From positions 44,405 to 108,404 of the forward strand of contig PDTC01000013.1 of assembly GCA_002748735.1 (NCBI GenBank): a stretch of 64,000 nucleotides of DNA, read 5' to 3'. The position numbers were made by a program, and so were the translations under genes. Under the pieces are notes generated by a model, which was not told the DNA's origin, ran no database searches, and was given only the letters and a program-made list of their open reading frames with translations. The stretch comes from Desulfobulbus propionicus. GTDB taxonomy: Bacteria > Desulfobacterota > Desulfobulbia > Desulfobulbales > Desulfobulbaceae. Of the stretch, positions 1-7,474 are shown one piece after another; the stretch's first letter is position 1, and the number at the start of each line of letters is the position of its first letter.

Positions 1-1264
1 CGAGGATAACAGCGGTAATACCGCACAACAGACAGACAAAGACATCAAGAACGCTGTTGTTCATGGCATACGAGCCGAGAAGGGAGAAGATACAGACCAC
101 TGGGATAAGCAATTGGGTTGGAATAAGGGAGATCCGGGCAAAATACGGCGCCATCAGCAGGCCCAGGATCAGGAAGACCACGTTGGCAATGAAAAGCGAC
201 AGGATAAAGGCGTAGGTCATCACCCCGTATTTTGTGAACAGTTCTGGACCAGGAATAAGACCGTGGATAAGGAGTCCGCCCATCAGGGCTGCTGCCACGC
301 TGTTTCCGGGGATTCCCAGCGTCAGGGTCGGGATCAATGAGCCACCGACACAGCCATTATTACCGGCTTCAGCTGCGGCTATCCCTTCAGGGTTGCCCTT
401 GCCGAACAGGTGCTTGTTGTTGGAGCGCTGCCGGGCGAAGTTATAGCTGAGAAATGCGGCAATCGTCGCCCCTTCACCCGGGAGTACACCCACCAGAGTT
501 CCGGTGCCGCAGCCAAGCCCTATATACTTTTTTAACCCCTTGGGAAATGGCTCCCGCTTAATTTTTTTGAGCGTGGAGGTGTCGGTGACAATCGATTTTA
601 CACTGGTAAGATCGAGCATCTGTGAGATGGAGAACATACCGATAAGGGCAGGCATGAACGCCACACCGTCATAAAGATCGGTGAACCCCATGGTATACCG
701 GAGCTGCCCGGAAATGGGGTCCGTGCCGATTACTGCGAGGATCAGGCCGAGCAGGCCCGATATCAAGGCCTTCAGCAGTCTGGTGACATTTTCGGCCATG
801 GACACGATGCCGACAAGCCCGAGGATGGCAAGCAGAAAATATTCTGGAGGCCCGAAGGTCAGGGCAAATCTTGCCAGGACAGGGGCTACCAGAAGCAGGA
901 CGAAAGCGGAAAATATCCCGCCGGAAAAACTTGAGATAACCGACACCTTGAGGGCCAGGCCACCATGGCCGTTCTGGCTCATGGGGTAACCCTCCATGGA
1001 GGTGGCCACCGCGGCGGGTGTTCCTGGTGTTCGCAGCAGGATTGCTGGGATGGAACCGCCGTACATGGCTCCGCAATAGACGCCACCCATGAGGATCAGA
1101 CCAGTCAGCGGATCAAGAGCGAAGGTTACCGGGATAAGCAGTGCCACCGCCATGGTCGCGGTTAACCCCGGCATTCCGCCAACCAGTACACCGGAAACGG
1201 TGCCGATGATCACGGCAAGCAGGGAGGTTGGGTGAAGAACAGCCTGCAATGATTCGAACAGCAT
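1..1264 (-). CDS. tctA: Tripartite tricarboxylate transporter large permease TctA (partial)
   Basis: Large multi-pass inner-membrane subunit of a TctABC secondary carboxylate transporter, which works with the periplasmic binding protein and the small TctB subunit. The reading frame is open from an ATG at 1264 to the left edge, so the C-terminus is missing. It is preceded by GAGGAG. The translation shows the family hallmarks: an N-terminal GGMPGLTATMAVALLIP stretch, then GGVYCGAMYGGSIPAILL-type sequence, then a second glycine/proline block around GVLPGEGATIAAFLSY. Alternating hydrophobic segments run throughout. It is the last gene of a tctC-tctB-tctA unit on the minus strand. The substrate cannot be told from the sequence; members of the family carry citrate, tartrate, aromatic acids and others. 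Confidence 0.93.
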   Translation of the reverse strand, partial: MLFESLQAVLHPTSLLAVIIGTVSGVLVGGMPGLTATMAVALLIPVTFALDPLTGLILMGGVYCGAMYGGSIPAILLRTPGTPAAVATSMEGYPMSQNGHGGLALKVSVISSFSGGIFSAFVLLLVAPVLARFALTFGPPEYFLLAILGLVGIVSMAENVTRLLKALISGLLGLILAVIGTDPISGQLRYTMGFTDLYDGVAFMPALIGMFSISQMLDLTSVKSIVTDTSTLKKIKREPFPKGLKKYIGLGCGTGTLVGVLPGEGATIAAFLSYNFARQRSNNKHLFGKGNPEGIAAAEAGNNGCVGGSLIPTLTLGIPGNSVAAALMGGLLIHGLIPGPELFTKYGVMTYAFILSLFIANVVFLILGLLMAPYFARISLIPTQLLIPVVCIFSLLGSYAMNNSVLDVFVCLLCGITAVIL

Positions 1265-1313
1265 TGTTTTCTCCTCAGGGAACTTCCATTGTCGACAAAC
1301 ATCAGCCTCTCCT

Positions 1314-1342
1314 CCCAAAGAGCCGTCGATCGACTCTTTGGG
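1314..1342 (-). promoter_or_regulatory. Intercistronic hairpin between tctB and tctA
   Basis: A perfect 9-bp inverted repeat (CCCAAAGAG / CTCTTTGGG) with an 11-nt loop lies in the 102-bp gap between tctB and tctA. No U-run follows on the minus strand, so it is more likely an mRNA-stability or partial-termination element than a strong terminator. Such a hairpin could keep the upstream binding-protein message more abundant than the permease message; this is inference. Confidence 0.4.
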
Positions 1343-1366
1343 GCGAAGAGGGTCTTAAACAACAGG

Positions 1367-1828
1367 TTAAAAGTGAAAAAGTGTGCTTTCCGGAAGTGGT
1401 ACCCCGAGAAGCTTGGCAAAAACCAGAAAAACAAAAAGCAGAACCCCGCCAGACGTTAAGGCAATGGCCAGCGGTTTGCGGCTACCGAGAATGTACATGG
1501 TCAGCGGCAGAAACAGCGCTGAAGCCAGGTAAAATCCAAGCGGCTCGAGCAGCATTGCGTAAATGAACATCAGGAGCAGCAGGGCGGTAAATTTACCCGG
1601 CGCTGCCGTTACCCTCATGGTCTCCTGATCCTTGCCGGCCTGAGACTTTCTCATTTTCAGGAGCAGTTCTATCAGGGAGAAAATACCCAAAAAGGTGGCG
1701 AGAAAACGAATGTATAATGCTGTCGAGTTCTGGGTCACTTCCGGGAATTTTGAGGTGCTCATGTACAGGGCAGCGGCAATTCCCATGAAACAACCCAGAA
1801 TCAGTATCTCTGCTAATCGTTTTGGCAT
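1367..1828 (-). CDS. tctB: Tripartite tricarboxylate transporter small subunit TctB
   Basis: Small membrane subunit (153 aa) of the TctABC carboxylate transporter. Four hydrophobic segments are visible, at about residues 5-22, 38-58, 82-105 and 113-145, with a charged cytoplasmic stretch (KMRKSQAGKDQE) between the second and third. Length and layout match the poorly conserved TctB family (about 140-180 aa). The gene starts 6 bp after the tctC stop, so the two are probably translated together. The role of TctB in transport is not well defined in the family; assignment rests on topology and on its position between tctC and tctA. Confidence 0.85.
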   Translation of the reverse strand: MPKRLAEILILGCFMGIAAALYMSTSKFPEVTQNSTALYIRFLATFLGIFSLIELLLKMRKSQAGKDQETMRVTAAPGKFTALLLLMFIYAMLLEPLGFYLASALFLPLTMYILGSRKPLAIALTSGGVLLFVFLVFAKLLGVPLPESTLFHF

Positions 1829-1834
1829 GGTGTA

Positions 1835-2779
1835 TTACCAGGGGGTGGAATCGTAGAATTTCTGGGTTTCTGCCTGAAGGTTGACCAGGTAATCGAGGTA
1901 CTCGGGACCGGTCATCGGGTAGAGAATCATAACATCCTTGGCGCAGGCTTTAATGAACTCTTGATCGTTCATTACATCGGCAACGAGTTTGTCAAGGACG
2001 TCGGCGACCTCTTTGTCGATACCTGCCGGGGCAACAAAGCCCCTGGTTGCGGTCATGGAGACGTCGTACCCCTGTTCCTTGGCAGTGGGGACATCGGGAA
2101 GGATGTCAGAGCGATTGGCATCCATAACGGCAATAACCCGTGCGGTTCCTGCCTTATGCTGGGCATGCATCTGGGTCACGTTCATGAAAGAGGCGTCGAT
2201 ATGGCCGCCGAGTATCATTGCTTTCTGTTCGGTGGAACCTTTGGTTGGCATCAGGTTGAATGTTACACCTGTGAGATTTTCAAATTTTTTGGCGGCGATA
2301 AAGTCATCTGAACCGATGCCGTTGACAGCGACGGTGAGTTTCTTGGCCTTTGCTGCTGCAGCGAATTCATCAAGAGTCTTGATTGGACTGTTGGCAGGAA
2401 CGGCGATAATCAAGGGATCCTGCATAACGTTGCCGATGACATGAAAGCTGTCAAGGGTGTAGCGGGCACGTTTAGCAACTATATGGGCAACGATCTGGGT
2501 GGTGAAGACCATTCCGATGGTGTGTCCGTCAGGCTTGGATCGGGCAATGTCTTCAAAGCCTTTCTGGCCGCCCGAGCCTGGAACATTTTTGATGACGAAA
2601 TCAGCACCCTCAAGGTATTTCTTGGCTGTTTTCACAAAAAGACGGGCAGTGGTGTCAGTGGAGCCGCCAGCCTTGGAGGGGACAACGATGGTAATCGGTT
2701 TTGACGGATAGGAAGAGGCAGAGCCAAGCGTTGGGATCGCCAGGCAGACAAACAACAAAACGGCAAGGATTTTTCGCAT
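1835..2779 (-). CDS. tctC: Tripartite tricarboxylate transporter periplasmic substrate-binding protein TctC
   Basis: Periplasmic solute receptor (314 aa) of the TctABC system, of the Bug/TctC family. The ATG at 2779 is chosen because CCAAAGGAGTTTAAC precedes it and a signal peptide begins there (MRKILAVLLFVCLAIPTLGSASS); an in-frame start 16 codons further up would bury the signal peptide. Family features are the opening YPSKPITIVVPSKAGGSTDTTAR, the NVPGSGGQKGFEDIARSKPDGHTIG block and the PTAKEQGYDV segment. It is the first gene of the operon, as is usual for the receptor. The ligand is probably a di- or tricarboxylate; the sequence does not say which. Confidence 0.93.
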   Translation of the reverse strand: MRKILAVLLFVCLAIPTLGSASSYPSKPITIVVPSKAGGSTDTTARLFVKTAKKYLEGADFVIKNVPGSGGQKGFEDIARSKPDGHTIGMVFTTQIVAHIVAKRARYTLDSFHVIGNVMQDPLIIAVPANSPIKTLDEFAAAAKAKKLTVAVNGIGSDDFIAAKKFENLTGVTFNLMPTKGSTEQKAMILGGHIDASFMNVTQMHAQHKAGTARVIAVMDANRSDILPDVPTAKEQGYDVSMTATRGFVAPAGIDKEVADVLDKLVADVMNDQEFIKACAKDVMILYPMTGPEYLDYLVNLQAETQKFYDSTPW

Positions 2780-3480
2780 GTTAAACTCCTTTGGTTGAAT
2801 GAAGTAGAGCCTTGATCTGGTTAACAACGAACGTCATTCTACCCTACTGCCCAAATGTATGCCAGGTAAACGTGTGGGAGAGTATCGGGTTGAGCGCGCG
2901 CGGGATCGTTTGTCGAGGAGGTGCGGGCGATGGAAAAATAGAACAACACCCACTCGAATGCCCCATAACTTGGCCTCATACAAAGAAACCTCAGAGGAAA
3001 ACAGGTCAAGATGTTTGGCTAGGCGCAAATTTTTTCTTGATACGCATCGATAGCAGCATGCGGCATATTGAAAAAAGAGAGGGGCAGGACGGGAGTGTAC
3101 GTACTGAAACTCAAGATAACTGTGGAGGATTACGAATGGAAAAACTCTAGTTTTTTATAGCAACGTTTATGTAATAACCGTTGACGCTGGTTGAAAAAAA
3201 GGAATGGGCAAAGGTATATTTTTTGTCATAGTTGTACCTGGGCTGACAGGCAAGGCAGTACCTTGCAAGAAAAGACAGACGCATGGTGGTGCTCCTCCTC
3301 TCTATGTACTATGAAGGTAGCATGCTGTAAAACAAAGAAAAAGGACTGTCATTGGCCGTGTGGATTGTGCTACACTTGCGTGCGTGCAGATTCGACGGTA
3401 TCGGATCAGTATGACGATTCAACAACTCATTGTGTTTACGGAGTTTATATGGGGCATCTACCAGGAATGAAGGAGTGGAA
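2780..3480. other. 700-bp intergenic region without a supported gene
   Basis: This region separates the minus-strand tctCBA operon from a plus-strand regulator-like gene, so it should hold divergent promoters. Open frames here are short, overlap each other and carry no recognisable domain. A ribosome-binding-site-like GGAGGATTACGA followed by a five-codon frame (ATG at 3136) is present but is not convincing as a gene. I found no clear sigma-70 pair, riboswitch or tRNA. Confidence 0.5.
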
Positions 3481-4203
3481 ATGAGCGATCAGGAGTTCAC
3501 CATATCCCAAAAAGAGGCCGCTCATTATCTCAATGTTTCCACTAAGACCATCAGTCGTTATCGGAAAAAAGGTTTGCCGTACAAGATGATGCTCAATCCT
3601 GTCACCGGCAAGCAGGAGGTGCGTTTTCGCAGGGCTGATCTGGGGCGCTGGAATGAGGGGCGCCAACTGCTGGTAGACCATGGGCAGGAAGGCCGCCCAT
3701 CGGTTGTGCCAGTGGAGACGAAGTCGGTCCGTGAAACGGCCTCTCCTCGCGAATCAGGCGGTTATCTGGGGCAGCTCCTTGCTGTCTACCGTGAGCAGGT
3801 CGATCTCTTGCGAGAGCAGCTTGAGGATATGCGTCAGCAACTCGCTCGCCGAGATCGGCAGATTGATGACTTGATGCGGATGTTCGCTGGCCGTCAACTG
3901 GAGTATAAGCCTGGAAAAAGCGCTGAGGAGTTGTCAGCAACGACGGTCTTGAACATGGAGTCGCCACAGGAGTTGGATGCGAGATCTTCCCAAAAGCATT
4001 TCAGCCGGGAGAAGCTTTCCCGGTCAATTTTCAAGCTCAGGCAACGGGGAAAAAGCTACCAGGAAATTGTTGGCGCTCTAAACCATATCAAGGCTGCTCC
4101 CCCTTCAGGCAATGAGCAGTGGAGTATTGCTGAAGTGCAGGCGCTCTTACCGTCACTGGTGAGAGGGATCAATGAAAACATGTTCGGTCGGGAGGTGCGC
4201 TGA
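3481..4203 (+). CDS. Helix-turn-helix / coiled-coil DNA-binding protein with recombinase-like C-terminal domain
   Basis: Predicted DNA-binding protein of 240 aa; function unknown. The ATG at 3481 follows AAGGAGTGGAA. Residues 7-60 form an excisionase/MerR-like helix-turn-helix (ISQKEAAHYLNVSTKTISRY, then a wing with RFRRADLGRW). Residues about 96-130 are a strong coiled coil rich in E, R, Q and L, suggesting a dimer. Residues about 175-225 (SRSIFKLRQRGKSYQEIVGALN ... QWSIAEVQALL) resemble the winged-helix module found after the catalytic domain of large serine recombinases, but no recombinase catalytic domain is present. It stands alone between a 700-bp spacer and a converging small gene. It could be a regulator or an accessory factor of a DNA-processing system. 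Confidence 0.75.
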   Translation: MSDQEFTISQKEAAHYLNVSTKTISRYRKKGLPYKMMLNPVTGKQEVRFRRADLGRWNEGRQLLVDHGQEGRPSVVPVETKSVRETASPRESGGYLGQLLAVYREQVDLLREQLEDMRQQLARRDRQIDDLMRMFAGRQLEYKPGKSAEELSATTVLNMESPQELDARSSQKHFSREKLSRSIFKLRQRGKSYQEIVGALNHIKAAPPSGNEQWSIAEVQALLPSLVRGINENMFGREVR

Positions 4204-4224
4204 ATTGGTCGTGGCTCTCCCGCT

Positions 4225-4431
4225 TCAATCCTGATTTGTGCCGGCAACAAAGAGGGTGAACAATTTTTCGAAGACCACCGGGATGGCAGCAGCCTGGGCG
4301 TTTCCTGAGCCGGCGTATGCCTTGGTCAGCTCAAAGGCGCGCTCAAAGGCTTCCCTATGGTCGGACTGGGCGTTTTTCTTGAGGACGTTGGCCAGTTGTA
4401 TAGCGATGGCATCATTCATAAGCTGAAGCAT
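4225..4431 (-). CDS. Small conserved-looking protein, unknown function
   Basis: A 68-residue protein with even, helix-forming composition (MLQLMNDAIAIQLANVLKK ... AIPVVFEKLFTLFVAG), no signal peptide and no membrane segment strong enough to call. It converges tail-to-tail with the HTH gene (21 bp apart) and diverges from the diadenylate-cyclase-like gene. No good ribosome-binding site precedes either possible ATG (4431 or 4416). I do not recognise the family; composition and the tight fit between neighbours favour a real gene. Confidence 0.55.
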   Translation of the reverse strand: MLQLMNDAIAIQLANVLKKNAQSDHREAFERAFELTKAYAGSGNAQAAAIPVVFEKLFTLFVAGTNQD

Positions 4432-4598
4432 AGAGGTGTTGAACTTTTTTCAGGAATATCGGAAAATACTGGACAGTATACTACCGCTGCGCTGCCATGA
4501 GCGCAATGGTTCCCGGTAAAAGATACAGGGGGCTGTCGTTTTCCAGCTGTATCTACACTGTCCTTCGCAGCAATCTGCCAGGGGCGCGTGGTGTGGTG

Positions 4599-6038
4599 AT
4601 GAGTAAACCTGACAACTGCTTTGTGCAGAGCTGTATAAGTGATCTCCTTAATGGCTTGAGTCTTGGCTTGACACAGTTTTCAGGTCCCAGCCGTGTAGCT
4701 GTTATCTTTGCCATGGACCGCACTGATGAACTCCGCATCTGTGATCCGCAGCACCTGCTTGCCGGTCATGAACCTGCATTCCAATCCCTGTTTCTTGACA
4801 ACGAAAAATGGCGGGAACGACCGGATATCCCCCGTCAACCCTGGCGTTTTGCGGAAATTTTTTCGATAGAGAACCTTGAGCTTGCCGGGTTGATCTCCCA
4901 TGGCGGGTACTCTGGTTCCGTATTTTTTCAGCACTGGTTTACTGATCACCACCCAGATCTCTGTTCAACGCTGCCCACGGAACGATGGCTGGAGCATGCG
5001 GTCTGGCGGTTTTCCCATGACATGGCAAATGAACAGGAACTGTATACTGGTATCTCGGGAAGTTTTCTTAAAGAGTACGCAGAGCATGCCGTGCGCGACA
5101 CCATCATTGATTTGATGAATATCCATTTGGGCTGGGATTCAACGGTGCGTATCTATCCTGTCCTGGCTGCGGTGCTTGCCATTTCCAAAACCCGCGAGGA
5201 GGGAATGTGGCCTGAGGGAGAACTCCTGTTCATTGATCCCTGCTTATTGCATCAAGTGAATTTTTTGGTGCGATTTAACCCGGAAGATCAGCCGCAGTTA
5301 AGAAACGCAAAACATGTGCGCAAGCTGCTGCTGGCGGTAGAAAACGCTCCCAGGCGACTGGTTAGCGACGGATATGCCGTTATCGGTATCAGTGACGCCA
5401 AGCTACCTTCCTTCTCTGTCTGTGCCGATTTTCAGGGACAGCGGGGCTTTCTCAAGGTTAACCGCCAGAAGATCTGCAGTTTTGCCGATGGTCGTTTCGG
5501 CTCCACGACCTATATGGCGAAATTGGTTCCGCTCGAGGAACGCCTGCTGGAAAGCGACCTGGACCAGAACATTTGCTATTTTCTCTTTAAGGTAACACTT
5601 GCACTGGTACACCATGCCCGGCGGCAAAAACACGGCTGTTCTATTATTCTCGATCTTAGTCCCAGGCCCGTTGAAATTGCCGGTCAACGGCTGACCCCCC
5701 CGCTGGATCTTCGCCATTCTCATATGTTGCGGATGGCAAAGTCGCTGACCAAGGTGGACGGTGCCCTGCATATCGCTGCTGATCAGTGCCTACACGGCTT
5801 TGCCTGTCTTATGGATGGCCAGCGCATTGATGGTGAGGATATGGCCCGAGGAGCAAGGTACAACTCTGCACTCCGCTTTACCGCTCAGCATCCCGGGGTT
5901 ATCGTTATTGTTGTCAGTTCGGATCGACCTGTGTCGATTATTGAGAATGGGGTGGATATTCAGGGATACTGTCCTTTACCTTTTGGTACTTCCAGTATTT
6001 TTCCGATCAGTGACCTGAGGAAATGGGTGAATCGTTAG
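4599..6038 (+). CDS. DisA_N/DAC-domain protein, predicted diadenylate cyclase (c-di-AMP synthase) with N-terminal sensor region
   Basis: A protein of about 479 aa whose last 110-120 residues match the diadenylate cyclase fold. The two catalytic signatures are DGA (about residue 386 from this start) and, some 30 residues on, RGARYNSALRF, the counterpart of the GxRHRxA motif. A beta-rich VIVIVVSSDRPVSIIENG segment follows, as after the RHR motif in DisA and CdaA. DAC enzymes join two ATP into cyclic di-AMP. The preceding roughly 350 residues are soluble, without transmembrane helices, and I do not recognise them; DAC proteins with such N-terminal regions are known and the region is thought to be a sensor. 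The start is uncertain: ATG at 4599 is preceded only by GGGGCGCGTGG, and an in-frame ATG exists at 4497. HR-to-AR and H-to-Y changes in the RHR motif leave activity open. Confidence 0.8.
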   Translation: MSKPDNCFVQSCISDLLNGLSLGLTQFSGPSRVAVIFAMDRTDELRICDPQHLLAGHEPAFQSLFLDNEKWRERPDIPRQPWRFAEIFSIENLELAGLISHGGYSGSVFFQHWFTDHHPDLCSTLPTERWLEHAVWRFSHDMANEQELYTGISGSFLKEYAEHAVRDTIIDLMNIHLGWDSTVRIYPVLAAVLAISKTREEGMWPEGELLFIDPCLLHQVNFLVRFNPEDQPQLRNAKHVRKLLLAVENAPRRLVSDGYAVIGISDAKLPSFSVCADFQGQRGFLKVNRQKICSFADGRFGSTTYMAKLVPLEERLLESDLDQNICYFLFKVTLALVHHARRQKHGCSIILDLSPRPVEIAGQRLTPPLDLRHSHMLRMAKSLTKVDGALHIAADQCLHGFACLMDGQRIDGEDMARGARYNSALRFTAQHPGVIVIVVSSDRPVSIIENGVDIQGYCPLPFGTSSIFPISDLRKWVNR

Positions 6039-6767
6039 TACATTTTCCTCAAAAGAAAAGTAAGAAAGTCATAAATGACATAATAGATATTAGTTTTATA
6101 TGCAAAAGAACCTGACGTAAACATACGAATAATTTTGGTAGGATAACTTTCTGAGCATAATGAAAAGAGTAAGTAAAAAAGCAATGATACAAGGTACCTT
6201 GTCACAATAAAGACGTATTGAACAGGTTTTTCTTGTTGATATACGCGTGTATTATCGAACTGATACCAGGACATGAAAAACTCGATGTTCATGCTCCATT
6301 TGCCAACAGCGCCAATGTTGGTGACTGTAGGTAATTGCGGTTGGGAAAAGCGATCTGACCGGTATGGAGAGAGAAAATTTGCGTAGGATAACGGTAGCCC
6401 TTTGCCTGACACAAGAACCTTGAATTATTGGCCCCAGTTGAGGTCGTTAGTGCTACGGCCCATAGACAAAAATGAAAAAGATACGCACACCAGTAAAAGA
6501 CGTTTTCACCTGAGAGGCAACCTTCCCGATCTTAAAGAGAAAGAGAAAAAAGAGAACACCCCGTTCTCAGGAGGGGGAGAGGGGAGGGAGAACGGGGTAT
6601 CCTTATGGACAGCAAAGAGAGAGGCAAGAGCACCTCAAAGAGGTAAGGTTACTCTTTCTTACACCACAATGTGGTATAAAGTCAACGTGATTTTTCTTTT
6701 TTTCTATGATTGTTAACGACGCTACGATGCGGTTAACTCGCTGCTGTTAGTCTTTCGCCCCTGAAGA
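6039..6767. other. 730-bp AT-rich intergenic region with a hairpin near its right end
   Basis: The first 220 bases are clearly richer in A+T than the surrounding genes. Open frames on both strands lack start signals and recognisable domains. A palindromic element (GTTAACCGC / GCGTCGTTAAC on the minus strand, 6712-6737) lies just after the isomerase-like gene, and a terminator-like hairpin lies at 6558-6598. Apart from these I see nothing convincing. Confidence 0.5.
6558..6598 (-). terminator. Rho-independent-type terminator after the isomerase-like gene
   Basis: Perfect 11-bp inverted repeat ACCCCGTTCTC / GAGAACGGGGT with a 19-nt loop, followed on the minus strand by GTTCTCTTTTTTCTCTTT. It lies 170 bp beyond the stop of the last gene of the 14.5-6.8 kb minus-strand cluster. 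Confidence 0.65.
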
Positions 6768-7460
6768 TCACTCCTTTTTGCTGGTCATGTTGCGCAACAG
6801 AGCAAGAAACGCTTCAGGATCAAGGCTGCCGCGGCCTACCAGCAGGCCGCTGATTCCATCCACCTGCAGAAGTTCTTCGCAGTTGTCCCGGTGCACCCCT
6901 CCGCCGTACAGCACAGACTGTCCCGGTGCAAAACGGCCGAATTCAGCGGCAACTTGGGCCACATTTTCGAGGCTCCCCGCCTTTTCCAGATGTTCGGCAT
7001 CTTCAGGAGTATAGGCAAGAATAACCTTTTCTATTTCTTCGCTTTCCAATGCCGCCACCTGACCTCCGGCCTGTTCCCTAGTTGTGCAGAGAATCGGGGT
7101 GATACCGGCGGCGACGCACTCCCGTAACTGAGCCGCAACCTCCTGGGGTGACTCACGAAAATATTTTCGTCGCTCATTATGCCCAAGCAGGGCATAGTCT
7201 GCAGTATCGGCCAGCCAGGCGGCAGGGGTTGCCCCGGTATAGCTGCCTGTGGGAAAAGGTGAGACGCCCTGTGCTGCCAGACTGACCCCGCTTGCGCCGT
7301 CGAGTCGCCGCTGAACCCGCTCGATGACCAGTACAGGCACCGCCAGCACCACCCGATGTTCAGCTATCGGCTGATATCCTTTTAGAAACCTCTCTACCCA
7401 CTCTTCAATCTGGCGAGGAGACAGATTCGCCTTCCAGTTTGCAACAATGAGGTATTCCAT
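6768..7460 (-). CDS. Triosephosphate-isomerase-like protein lacking the catalytic glutamate
   Basis: A 230-residue TIM-barrel protein of the triosephosphate isomerase family. The ATG at 7460 is preceded by AAAAAGGGGGACGTC. The substrate-binding NWK motif (VANWKANLS, residues about 7-15) and the GHNERR segment carrying the electrophilic histidine are present, as is the phosphate-binding GGGV near the end. The active-site loop is not normal: the usual YEPVWAIGTG is replaced by YTPEDAEHLEKA, so the catalytic glutamate position holds threonine and the flexible loop-6 AIGTG is absent. The protein is also shorter than usual (about 250 aa). It may be a non-isomerase descendant or inactive; a standard tpiA would then be expected elsewhere. 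It follows a membrane-protein gene, 14 bp downstream of its stop. Confidence 0.8.
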   Translation of the reverse strand: MEYLIVANWKANLSPRQIEEWVERFLKGYQPIAEHRVVLAVPVLVIERVQRRLDGASGVSLAAQGVSPFPTGSYTGATPAAWLADTADYALLGHNERRKYFRESPQEVAAQLRECVAAGITPILCTTREQAGGQVAALESEEIEKVILAYTPEDAEHLEKAGSLENVAQVAAEFGRFAPGQSVLYGGGVHRDNCEELLQVDGISGLLVGRGSLDPEAFLALLRNMTSKKE

Positions 7461-7474
7461 GACGTCCCCCTTTT

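Noticed and set aside
2812-3484. Several short frames upstream of tctC
   Set aside because: Overlapping on both strands, no start signals and no domains.
6035-6412. Minus-strand frame of 125 codons with a hydrophobic stretch
   Set aside because: AT-rich spacer, no ribosome-binding site, no family resemblance; the hydrophobic stretch is expected from T-rich DNA. It could be checked by conservation.
6402-6716. Plus-strand frame of 104 codons
   Set aside because: Crosses the terminator hairpin at 6558-6598; lysine/glutamate-rich composition reflects purine-rich spacer DNA.
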